Below, piece by piece: positions 33,171 through 41,335 of a stretch of 64,000 nt of DNA. The stretch is from Verrucomicrobiota bacterium (GTDB lineage: Bacteria; Verrucomicrobiota; Verrucomicrobiia; Opitutales; Opitutaceae): positions 98,994 through 162,993 of the forward strand of contig JAFEGO010000073.1 in the NCBI GenBank assembly GCA_018239845.1, in the 5' to 3' direction. The notes beneath the pieces were generated by a model. The model had not been told where the DNA came from and made no database searches. It saw nothing but the letters and a program-made list of their open reading frames with translations. A program made the translations under genes and the position numbers. How positions within the stretch are numbered: position 1 is the first letter of the stretch; every line of letters starts with the position of its first letter.

Positions 33171-36100
33171 ATGAATGCCACCGATGGAGAGCTGAACGAT
33201 GCCAACAGCGGCGTAAACCGCGGGTGCTTGATCACCCGCTTCGAACAGGATCGAAAGACCACCTCCATCAGCAGCTGGGGCCGGCTGATTCTGATCGGTG
33301 CCATCGCGCTGGGGCTCGCAGCCGTGCGGGCCGAGGCGACGAATCTCGTTGCCAACGGGTCGCTCGATACCTGGTCCTCCGGGTTGCCGACCAGCTGGTC
33401 GCATACGACGGACCCCACCAATGGCGTCACCTCGACCGTCACCGCGGACACCGATGTCGGGGGCGCAGCCGGCGCCTATTCCGCCAAGATCAACTGCACG
33501 GTGTATCCGGCACCGGGCTCGGTCACTTCTACCAGTCATGCCGATCTCTTTCAGACGGGGATCGGCTTTAAGGCGGGCACGACTTACAAAGTATCCTTCT
33601 ACGCGAAGGGTGGCATCAACAACCAGAACGCTCGGGTGGCGATCTTCAACACGGCGACGTGGGCCTATTCTCCTTTGTATCAGTACATGTCGCTGGGCAC
33701 GGGTTGGCAGCGCTACGTCTATTATGTGAATGTCACTCAGGACGTGCCCTCGGGCTCGAGCTTGCTCTGGTTCACCTTGGACGAAGTTGGCACGCTTTGG
33801 CTGGATGATGTTGAGATCGTTGAGACGAACCTTGTGGCCAACGGTTCGTTTGAAACCTGGGCGAGCGGCCTGCCGACCAGCTGGTCGCACACCGTCGATC
33901 CGGGCAACGGCGTCACCTCGACCGTCACCTCCGACACCGGTTATATGGGCACGCTGTCGGCTAAGATCAATTGCACGGTTTACCCGACCGGCGGAGGTAT
34001 CACGAGCACCAGCCATGCGGATCTTTATCAGACGGGTTTCAGCCTGACTGGTGGTCTCACCTACACGGTTTCATTCTGGGCCAAAGGCAGCGCGGGCAGC
34101 CCGGCCTTGCGGGCGATGATCTACGACACATCGACTTGGGCGAGCCCACCGCTCTACCAGAGCATAGCCTTGGGCACCTCGTGGACGTTTTATACCTTTA
34201 ATGTCACCCCAGCCCAAACGATCGCCTCGGGCAACATGCTGCTTTGGCTGACGCTCGACCAAGTCGGAACCGTCTGGTTGGACGGCGTGCAGGTCATGCT
34301 GGCTCAACCATCCTATAATTCCACCATCCCCGCCATCGGTTCGACCAACCTCATTCCGAACAGCGGCTTTGAGGCGGGCAAAGGCGGCTGGGGCACACTG
34401 GGTCTGACGGCGGGTTGGGGCGGGAACCCAGTCGGGCTGATTGGCACGCTCGACACCTCGTCGCCGCATGGTGGCAGTTCCTCCCTGCGCATCGACTTGG
34501 GCTCGGGTAACACTAAGAGCATTTATTATGATGTCTGGCCTTCGTCGGTGCAGGCGCAGGTCCTGCCTCAGGCGACGACGCTGGGTTGGATGGAAGTGGA
34601 TCCTTCGCAGTCGGTGACCCTGTCCGCGTATTTGAAGGCCAGTCAGGCAAATACGCCGGTACGGCTGAGCTTGCGGACGGGCCTCGATCCGACCGACGGG
34701 GCCAGCCCCGGGGTGGTGTACACCACGGTGAATGCGGGGACTTCGTGGCAGCGATACACCTTTACGGCCAACGTACCCAACCATCAGGTATACGCCGCCA
34801 TCGGTCCCGATCTCACCGCCAATCCCACGGGCACGGTTTCATTGTGGATCGACGACGTGCAGCTCGAGCAGGGCACGTCGGCCACCACGTATCAGGCGCG
34901 CGAGCCCGTCGAGGTGGAAATCTCCGGCAATGCCTTCGGCAATATCTACACGAGCGCGCAGACGCCGAGCTTCACCGTCGCCGGACGCAACAACACGGGT
35001 TCGTCGACGACCGTGTCGGTCACGGTCGCGCTGAAGGATTATTTCGGCGCCGCGCTGACCCCGCAGTCGACCAGCCTCACGATCGGCGCCAATTCCTCCG
35101 CGACCGGGACCTTCACTCCGACGCTCGCGAAGAAAGGCTACTACCGGCTGACATTCAGCTGGACGGCGAACAGCCGGACTCACTCCCGCGATATGATTCT
35201 GGCCTATGTCGACGGCTATTCCGGATCGGACTCGCCCTTCGGCATCAATCACGCGCCCGGCACGAGCGAATTATGCCAGGCGCTGAAACTGGCGGGTGTT
35301 ACCTGGGCCCGCGACTGGTCGCTGGTCTGGGGCAATCTGGAGCCGACCAGTGGCAGTCTCAACTTCGCCGCTTCGGATACACAGATACAGCGAGAGATCG
35401 CGGAGAATATGAATGTGCTCGCGCTGGTGCCGTTGCCGTCGACCAACTGGTCCTCCGCGGCGCCGGTCGGGGTGCAACCCTACCAGGCGCCGAGCTACGC
35501 CGGCTGGGCCCGCATGTCGTATGCGCCCACGACGACAAGCCAGCTGACCGGGTTTATCCAGTCGGCCATCACACACTACGCGAGTTCCAATCCGGGCAAG
35601 GTGAAGACCTGGGAATTTCTCAACGAGCCGGTGTGGACGGCCTTCAGCTTGCCGGGATCGGCCTACGGCTATCCGTCACCCAGTTACGCGCCGGCCGATT
35701 ATGTCTCATTGTTGCACTCGGCCTACACGGCGATCAAGGCATCGGACTCGACGGCGAAGGTCATCGGCGGATTCAGCGCCGAGCCGTGGCGGTACACGAG
35801 TGACTTCGTCACCGCGGGCGGACTCAGTTATATCGATATCCTGAACCTCCATAACTACGGCGGCCTGGTCGCGCCCGAGACCTATATTTCGCAGATGGAT
35901 ACACTGCACACGCTCATGAGCGGGAATGTGAAGCCGATCTGGATGACGGAGTTTGCCTACTACGGGGCGGACGATCTGCCGTGGACCCCCTGGTTCCCGC
36001 GGCCCGGGGATTGGGCGGCGAATCTCCTGCTGGCGAATGAGAAGCAGGCGGCGGATTGGACGATCCGCAACAACGTCATCATGCTGGCGCGCGGCGTGCA

Positions 36101-36542
36101 GAAAATCTTCTACCACTCCGGCACCAACGGTGAGGTCAATTCCACCGACTGGACGCTCGAGTCGCCGCTTTTCAGCTGCCTCAATAATCTCGGCCAGCCG
36201 CGCAAGCTTTACGCGGCGCAGGCAGAGCTGACGTACTTCCTCGGCAGCGCCCCGACCTACGCGGCCGACCTCAGCAAGCCGTCATCAGTCGGGGGCCATT
36301 CCACGGCGGGCGTCTACGGTTTCTCGTTTCAAGTCGGCGGGAATGCCGTGATGGTCGTGTGGGCTGACGAGACGGCGCCCTACTCCTGGGGTCTGACGGT
36401 GCCGTCTGGCACGCAGGTGTACGACATCATGGGCAACAACCTCGGCACGCTGACCGGCCGGCTCGGCAACTCACCGCTCTACTTTGTGAGTTCAACGTTG
36501 AGCGCCGCGACGCTCGCGGCCTCCGGCACCCTCGGGCCGTGA
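33171..36542 (+). CDS. Secreted clan GH-A glycoside hydrolase with carbohydrate-binding modules
   Basis: This is a 1123-residue exported enzyme. ATG 33171 gives a long n-region before the hydrophobic segment LILIGAIALGLAAVRAEA; a TTG near 33228 is an alternative start. Two tandem near-identical jelly-roll modules follow (LVANGSLDTWSSGLPTSW and LVANGSFETWASGLPTSW), then a third CBM-like module (NLIPNSGFEAGKGGW), then a beta-sandwich. The C-terminal TIM barrel has WEFLNEPVWTAF (acid/base Glu819) and PIWMTEFAYYG (nucleophile Glu927), the clan GH-A pattern closest in style to GH39-like enzymes. A homologous barrel end is encoded at 63375-64000. It lies directly behind element copy a and probably forms an operon with the next gene. 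Substrate unknown. Confidence 0.87.
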   Translation: MNATDGELNDANSGVNRGCLITRFEQDRKTTSISSWGRLILIGAIALGLAAVRAEATNLVANGSLDTWSSGLPTSWSHTTDPTNGVTSTVTADTDVGGAAGAYSAKINCTVYPAPGSVTSTSHADLFQTGIGFKAGTTYKVSFYAKGGINNQNARVAIFNTATWAYSPLYQYMSLGTGWQRYVYYVNVTQDVPSGSSLLWFTLDEVGTLWLDDVEIVETNLVANGSFETWASGLPTSWSHTVDPGNGVTSTVTSDTGYMGTLSAKINCTVYPTGGGITSTSHADLYQTGFSLTGGLTYTVSFWAKGSAGSPALRAMIYDTSTWASPPLYQSIALGTSWTFYTFNVTPAQTIASGNMLLWLTLDQVGTVWLDGVQVMLAQPSYNSTIPAIGSTNLIPNSGFEAGKGGWGTLGLTAGWGGNPVGLIGTLDTSSPHGGSSSLRIDLGSGNTKSIYYDVWPSSVQAQVLPQATTLGWMEVDPSQSVTLSAYLKASQANTPVRLSLRTGLDPTDGASPGVVYTTVNAGTSWQRYTFTANVPNHQVYAAIGPDLTANPTGTVSLWIDDVQLEQGTSATTYQAREPVEVEISGNAFGNIYTSAQTPSFTVAGRNNTGSSTTVSVTVALKDYFGAALTPQSTSLTIGANSSATGTFTPTLAKKGYYRLTFSWTANSRTHSRDMILAYVDGYSGSDSPFGINHAPGTSELCQALKLAGVTWARDWSLVWGNLEPTSGSLNFAASDTQIQREIAENMNVLALVPLPSTNWSSAAPVGVQPYQAPSYAGWARMSYAPTTTSQLTGFIQSAITHYASSNPGKVKTWEFLNEPVWTAFSLPGSAYGYPSPSYAPADYVSLLHSAYTAIKASDSTAKVIGGFSAEPWRYTSDFVTAGGLSYIDILNLHNYGGLVAPETYISQMDTLHTLMSGNVKPIWMTEFAYYGADDLPWTPWFPRPGDWAANLLLANEKQAADWTIRNNVIMLARGVQKIFYHSGTNGEVNSTDWTLESPLFSCLNNLGQPRKLYAAQAELTYFLGSAPTYAADLSKPSSVGGHSTAGVYGFSFQVGGNAVMVVWADETAPYSWGLTVPSGTQVYDIMGNNLGTLTGRLGNSPLYFVSSTLSAATLAASGTLGP

Positions 36543-36565
36543 GGGATGGCTCCACCCGCGGCACA

Positions 36566-38905
36566 ATGATAAACCGGGCGAAGGCTCGTCTTCTACTGGT
36601 TCTGCTCATCGCAATGTGTCCGATGCAGACCGCCGTGGGGCGGTCTGCGTCGGACAACAAAGCTGAAGCGTTCGAGTCGGATATCATCCGGTCCGGGCTG
36701 GCAAAGCTCCGGATAGACGATGGCTTCGAGATCGTCGTTTCGGATGCCCCGGATCTCGTTGAGCAGACAGCAGCGGAAGTGTTGCAGAAATTCCTCGGCC
36801 AGGCCGGGATGACCGTCGCTATTGTCCCGGAGGGAAAGGCGGTCGGCGCGAAGCGGTTTTTACTGGGGAGGGACTCGGACCTGAAGGCTATCACCCGGCT
36901 GCAAGATCATGGAGAGCTGAAAATACGCGAGGTATCCGCGGAGGATGACGGGTTTCATCTGAAGCGGATCGGGCCGGTGATCGTGATCGCGGGAGCCAAT
37001 CCCCGGGGCGTGCTTTACGGCGTGTATGCGTTGAAGGACTTCATTGCGGCTGGCGCAACGGGCGGCCTGGATATCAGACGGGTCCCGTATTTTAGGAAAC
37101 GAGGGAGCGGACTGTGTTACACCGACGCTTTTTTCAATCCGGAGCTGTTGGAGGATTTTCCCGAGGAGAAGGCGGCGTACCTTTCGCGGTTGGGCATCAA
37201 TCAGTTTACCGATCAGGGCATCGGCGGGAATCTGGGCAATTTTGTCACCAGCGACGTCTTTCCGTTTCAGAAACCACCGCGACCCGACTATCAGCGCAAA
37301 GTCCGGATCATGTCCGCGCTCTGCAAAAAATACGGCATAGATTTCTATGTTTATATCAATGAGCCCGCGCTACCCCGCCTCGCGGGTGACTTGGCCCAAT
37401 ATCCCCCGGAGGCGCTTGGCACGGTCAAACCGCCGTGGGGCGGGGACAAGGACGGCAAGGACAAAACCCTCTGTGTCAGCAGCCCCATGGTGCAGCGGCA
37501 TCTGCGGAACATGATGATGAAATTCGTCAAAGAGTATCCTGACGTGAAAGGCGTGGAGCTATACAACATGGATGTCAGCGCATGGCTTTGTACTCCCGGG
37601 CTCTGTCCCCGCTGCCAGGCCGTCTGTACGGATTCACCGCCGGATGAATTCAATCCCTGGGAGACCCAGGCCACGTTGGTTACTTTGCTGGCTGAGGCGG
37701 CGCACGAGGCCAGACGGGGGTTTGACTTCAGGTTTTGGGGCGCGGTGCACTATCACGGCGACCGGTTCGAAAAGATGATCCGCGTGGCCCAAGGCTACGA
37801 CGGCTTGCTCGCTTCCTGGACCGGTTCTGATCGGACCGTGATGATCCCCGACGCGGCCAAACCGGATCCTTCCTGGGTCATCTCCCAACGCGTCTGCGCA
37901 GAGCGAGGCCTCCCGTTCTATATGGCCTGCGAGTTCAACAACCTCGAGGTTGTGCCCAAAAGCCTGCCCTTTCCTTTTCACGTCGCTGACGCTTTGGCGA
38001 AATACAAGCGCTGGGGCGCGAGGAATCTGACGGAAAATTACGGCATGGCGCCGGAGCAGAATCCAATCAACGCCCTCGTGATGAAAGAATTTCAGTGGAA
38101 TCCGGATCAGAACCCGGAGGTGTACCTCACTGATTTGGCACGCCGTCAGTTTGGCGGGCAGGCGGGCAAAAAAATGTACCTGGCCTGGCAGGAAATACGT
38201 CAGGCTTTCGATGTGTGGCATGATCAAACGACTGGGCCTTTCCCCCTGGAAGGGAGCCAGTTTCACGTGAAAATGGGGGTCGCGATCGGAGGGCTTCCGC
38301 CGTCGATTCTGCCAGACATCGTCAACTACTACGACTCGACTCTCACCATTCTCAGCCGCGTGGAGCCGTGGCTCTCACCGAGGTATCAAGAACACCGGAC
38401 ACCGGCGTTTTTGGCAAAGATGATCCGGATGAACAGCCACTTTTCCCGGGCCGCTGGTTATGCCGAGGAAGCGGTCGCTGCGGCCAGTGACAGGGACTAC
38501 ATTGGCCGGTGCGATTACCCGGGGAGCACAGGGCGTCCGACTTGCCGGGCCTACGCGGAGTTGAACTGGGCTCCCGTGGCCATCGCGGAAAATCTGTGCA
38601 CGCAGAGATGCGACCTGCTTAGGGCGTATCAACTGCTGGTCGGGATGGCGAATGACACGGCGGCGGGAAACAGGGAATCAGCAGTCGAAAAAGAGCGGCT
38701 CTACCATGCGCTGTTGCGCGAGGACATCGGCGTGCAGGAACGATTCGCCGCGCTCCTCAAACGTTTCGCGACGATGGAGCCATGCTATATGCGGACGAGC
38801 CTGACGGAGCACGAGATAGCCGACCTGCTCGCCGGTACGCAGGCGAAGATCAAACAGCTGCAGGACTTTCTCGTGCATCCGGAAAGTGCCGGGGCGCACC
38901 GGTGA
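36566..38905 (+). CDS. Secreted alpha-glucuronidase-like glycoside hydrolase family protein
   Basis: This 779-residue protein starts at ATG 36566, where a signal peptide begins (MINRAKARLLLVLLIAMCPM); a GTG overlapping the previous stop (36539) is an alternative. Residues about 40-180 form the GH20/GH67-type N-terminal domain (QTAAEVLQKFLGQAGMTVAI and GANPRGVLYGVYALKDF). The barrel region begins with YFRKRGSGLCYTDAFF. It contains an unusual cysteine cluster CTPGLCPRCQAVC and the segments VELYNMD, FWGAVHYHG and ACEFNN. Catalytic residues cannot be assigned safely. It follows the clan GH-A gene with a 23-nt gap, so both are likely co-transcribed under element copy a. A role in removing a uronic acid or a related side chain is inference. 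Confidence 0.78.
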   Translation: MINRAKARLLLVLLIAMCPMQTAVGRSASDNKAEAFESDIIRSGLAKLRIDDGFEIVVSDAPDLVEQTAAEVLQKFLGQAGMTVAIVPEGKAVGAKRFLLGRDSDLKAITRLQDHGELKIREVSAEDDGFHLKRIGPVIVIAGANPRGVLYGVYALKDFIAAGATGGLDIRRVPYFRKRGSGLCYTDAFFNPELLEDFPEEKAAYLSRLGINQFTDQGIGGNLGNFVTSDVFPFQKPPRPDYQRKVRIMSALCKKYGIDFYVYINEPALPRLAGDLAQYPPEALGTVKPPWGGDKDGKDKTLCVSSPMVQRHLRNMMMKFVKEYPDVKGVELYNMDVSAWLCTPGLCPRCQAVCTDSPPDEFNPWETQATLVTLLAEAAHEARRGFDFRFWGAVHYHGDRFEKMIRVAQGYDGLLASWTGSDRTVMIPDAAKPDPSWVISQRVCAERGLPFYMACEFNNLEVVPKSLPFPFHVADALAKYKRWGARNLTENYGMAPEQNPINALVMKEFQWNPDQNPEVYLTDLARRQFGGQAGKKMYLAWQEIRQAFDVWHDQTTGPFPLEGSQFHVKMGVAIGGLPPSILPDIVNYYDSTLTILSRVEPWLSPRYQEHRTPAFLAKMIRMNSHFSRAAGYAEEAVAAASDRDYIGRCDYPGSTGRPTCRAYAELNWAPVAIAENLCTQRCDLLRAYQLLVGMANDTAAGNRESAVEKERLYHALLREDIGVQERFAALLKRFATMEPCYMRTSLTEHEIADLLAGTQAKIKQLQDFLVHPESAGAHR

Positions 38906-39075
38906 ACTCCGCGGCCAGTTTGAAGTCAAAGGTTGTAAACGGCGATCACGGTCAATTCGGTTTCCGCTGGCGGCACGGAGATTGGAGGAAACCCGGGTGG
39001 TCGCGTTCGAACGTGAGCCAAGAATGCGACTCCTTCATGACGAGCCCGGCCGTCCAGCCGTTTTGAATGACGTAG

Positions 39076-39116
39076 CCACTGCGCATGATCGTGGGCTCCA
39101 GAGAGCCGCGCAGTGG
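39076..39116. terminator. Possible bidirectional terminator hairpin between convergent genes
   Basis: CCACTGCGC (39076-39084) pairs with GCGCAGTGG (39108-39116). Inside the loop GGCTC (39094-39098) pairs with GAGCC (39103-39107), giving a nested hairpin. It lies between the 3' ends of the alpha-glucuronidase-like gene (+) and the SGNH gene (-). There is no T-run on the + side; the rest of the 229-nt gap shows no gene. Confidence 0.4.
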
Positions 39117-39134
39117 GGCAGACACCTGGCAGGT

Positions 39135-39860
39135 CTAATTATTGCGGACCAGAAATTGCCGGACGGCTTCGGCGATGGCCACATTGGCCCGAGGGGTGAG
39201 ATGCACGCCGTCCGGTTGAATATAGGCCTCCGCGCCATCCTTTGTGATCTTTTCGCGCAAGAACCGATCCAGATCGAACAGCGGGAGCCCTGAGCGTTGG
39301 GCGACTTGCCTGGTCCGTTCACGGTATTCCTCGACGCAGCGGTCGAGCCCGCCCCAGCGCTGATAATAGGGATCCGAATAATAGATGTGCCATCGGTCGA
39401 CAATGGGCGGGAATGTCACCAAGACGACGCGCCCCCCGTGATCCTTCAGCCGCTGGCAGATGATCAGGAGGTTGCGTTCGAAATCATCAACGCTCACGTG
39501 CCGTTTGTCATGGACCGCGTCGTTGCCGCCGAATTCCACGAAAACAATCCCGGGCAAATGCGGGAGAACATCGGTTTCCATCCGCAGCATGCCCTCGCTG
39601 GACGTGTTGCCATTGCCTCCGGCGTTAAAGACCGGAGCGGCGTCAGCACCTTGGTCTGTTTTCCGACGGGCTGATAGCAACTCCACCCAGCCGGCGCCAA
39701 CCGGGAGGCCATATCCGCGGGTGATGGAGTCACCAAAGGCAACGATGGTACCGGATGCTGCTGCCGGGCGTGCGGGAGGCGGCGGGTGAGTGGCACAGCC
39801 ACCTTGCAGCGAGAGGAGGGCGGCAACGGCGAAGAGCAGGGACTGAGCCTGAGTGCCCAT
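39135..39860 (-). CDS. SGNH/GDSL hydrolase lipoprotein
   Basis: This is a 241-residue lipoprotein. The signal peptide ends in the lipobox LQGG-Cys22, followed by a Pro-rich linker. The SGNH blocks are complete: FGDSITRGYG (Ser45), GGNGNTSS, VEFGGNDAVHD, and QPDGVHLTPRANV with Asp217 and His220. Such enzymes are usually carbohydrate esterases or lysophospholipases. In this glycan locus, removal of acyl groups from a sugar is the most likely role. It lies 47 nt downstream of the DegT gene on the same strand and is probably transcribed from the promoter with element copy b. Confidence 0.9.
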   Translation of the reverse strand: MGTQAQSLLFAVAALLSLQGGCATHPPPPARPAAASGTIVAFGDSITRGYGLPVGAGWVELLSARRKTDQGADAAPVFNAGGNGNTSSEGMLRMETDVLPHLPGIVFVEFGGNDAVHDKRHVSVDDFERNLLIICQRLKDHGGRVVLVTFPPIVDRWHIYYSDPYYQRWGGLDRCVEEYRERTRQVAQRSGLPLFDLDRFLREKITKDGAEAYIQPDGVHLTPRANVAIAEAVRQFLVRNN

Positions 39861-39907
39861 GAATCGCGGCGGCCGTCCGTTTCAAACTCGTGCGCGAATG
39901 GCCGCGG

Positions 39908-41173
39908 TTATTTTTTGCCTGCTGCGGCGGGTCCGGAATGGAGCGCGGCCTTGATCGTGGCGATCGCCGCATCCTCATGGGCTGGGGTGAGGCATGAAGG
40001 AACCGGCAGCAGCACGGAGCGGGCGAAGAGTGCGTCGCTATAGGGGCAGGCGCCCTGGCGGTAATCATAGGCGCTCTGTCGGTTCTCCATGGATGACCAC
40101 GGATTTCCGGCGGCCGAGAGCGGCGTCTTGTTCACGAGCGCGACAATGTTGGAATAAATGTGCAGGCCGTAGTCCGCGATCCGGAAGGCGCTGCCAAACC
40201 CGTTTTCGCGCAACTGGGTGAGCAGGTGCTGAGCCGTGCCGGCGTTTTCCAGCAGCATGATGATGAACGGAGCGGTGTCGCCATCCGCATCGGCCAGCTT
40301 GCGGAAAGAAAGCCCTTCGACGCCGGCGAGCCCGGCCTTGATCCGTTTTTTAGATGCGCGCATGCGGCTGACAATGGCGGGCAGCTTCTTCAGCTGGACG
40401 CCGGCGACCGCTCCGCACAGTTCCGTCATGCGCCGGCCCTGACCCCAGGAAAGCGCATAGTCCTCCGGATGTGCGAGGCGGCCATTCTTGCGGACCATGC
40501 CCATGTCGTGCGCGGAGAAGGCGCGTTCATAGAGCTTGTCGTCATTCGTGATGATCAGGCCACCCTCTCCGCAGGTCATGTTCTTGTTGAGTTGCAGGCT
40601 GAAGATGCCCATCCGGCCGATGGTGCCGACCTTGCGGCCGCGGTAGGTGCCGCCATTGCATTGCGCGCAATCCTCGAGCACCGGTATGCCGAGAGGGGTG
40701 GCGACCGCCATGAGGCCGTCCATGTCGCATGGCGAGCCCGCCATGTGAATGGCGACGATCAGCTTGGTGCGGGGGGTGATGGCACGCCGGAGCATTTCGG
40801 GCGAGAGGTTGAAAGACTCGTCCACCTCGCCGAGGACGGGGATCGCGCCGACCTGCACGATCGCCCCGATGGATGCGACCCAGAGGAAGGCAGGCACGAT
40901 GACCTCGCAGCCCGGACCGATGCCCAGTGCGGTCATCGCGCAGATGAGCGCGCCTGTACCGCTGTTGATGGCGAGGGCGTGCTTCACGCCGTAAAATTCA
41001 CGGGCGGCCTGCTCAAAGTCATCGACGTGGTGCGGCGGCTTGATCCCATAGTAGCGGAACAGCGAGCCATGCTTGACGACATCGAGCACGGCATTGGCCT
41101 CCTGTTCGTCGATCCAATGGACGCCAGGGAATTCCTGAGGCCAAGTGAGGCCGCCGGGGATTTGGTTCTTCAT
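39908..41173 (-). CDS. DegT/DnrJ/EryC1/StrS-family PLP-dependent aminotransferase
   Basis: This 421-residue enzyme starts at ATG 41173 (MKNQIPGGLTWPQEFPGVHW). It has the family hallmarks: substrate-binding INSGTGALICAMTALGIGPG, PAFLWVASIGA, the PLP-phosphate/Asp motif VLEDCAQCNGGTYRGRKVG, and Schiff-base Lys197 in SLQLNKNMTCGEGG. Members transaminate keto-sugars or keto-cyclitols with glutamate or glutamine, normally in biosynthesis. In a catabolic island it may run in the deaminating direction or make a modified sugar. Element copy b lies 80 nt upstream and the SGNH hydrolase follows in the same operon. Confidence 0.9.
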   Translation of the reverse strand: MKNQIPGGLTWPQEFPGVHWIDEQEANAVLDVVKHGSLFRYYGIKPPHHVDDFEQAAREFYGVKHALAINSGTGALICAMTALGIGPGCEVIVPAFLWVASIGAIVQVGAIPVLGEVDESFNLSPEMLRRAITPRTKLIVAIHMAGSPCDMDGLMAVATPLGIPVLEDCAQCNGGTYRGRKVGTIGRMGIFSLQLNKNMTCGEGGLIITNDDKLYERAFSAHDMGMVRKNGRLAHPEDYALSWGQGRRMTELCGAVAGVQLKKLPAIVSRMRASKKRIKAGLAGVEGLSFRKLADADGDTAPFIIMLLENAGTAQHLLTQLRENGFGSAFRIADYGLHIYSNIVALVNKTPLSAAGNPWSSMENRQSAYDYRQGACPYSDALFARSVLLPVPSCLTPAHEDAAIATIKAALHSGPAAAGKK

Positions 41174-41253
41174 GAGGGTGTGGAGATTAAAGTATGCAGG
41201 GAGATGCGGAAGAGAGGCGGGGCAGGATTTACTATGCCCGATTCCGGGACAGT

Positions 41254-41293
41254 CGGCTACGCCTAAGGACTCAACCTCTGGCATTATTTGCTC
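41254..41293 (-). promoter_or_regulatory. 40-bp tandem-half-site element, copy b
   Basis: Reading on the minus strand, half-site 1 is GAGCAAATAATGCCAG and half-site 2 is GAGTCCTTAGGCGTAG, 21 bp apart, then CCG. It ends 80 nt before the ATG of the DegT aminotransferase gene. Confidence 0.78.
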
Positions 41294-41335
41294 ACCCAAA
41301 TGGTGATCGATCGCGGAAACCTGAGCCGGGGATGA

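Noticed and set aside
39063..39084. TGACGTAGCCACTG resembling the second half of the 40-bp element
   Set aside because: The GAG and A-R positions are absent at the required spacing, it lies between convergent gene ends, and it forms part of a hairpin.
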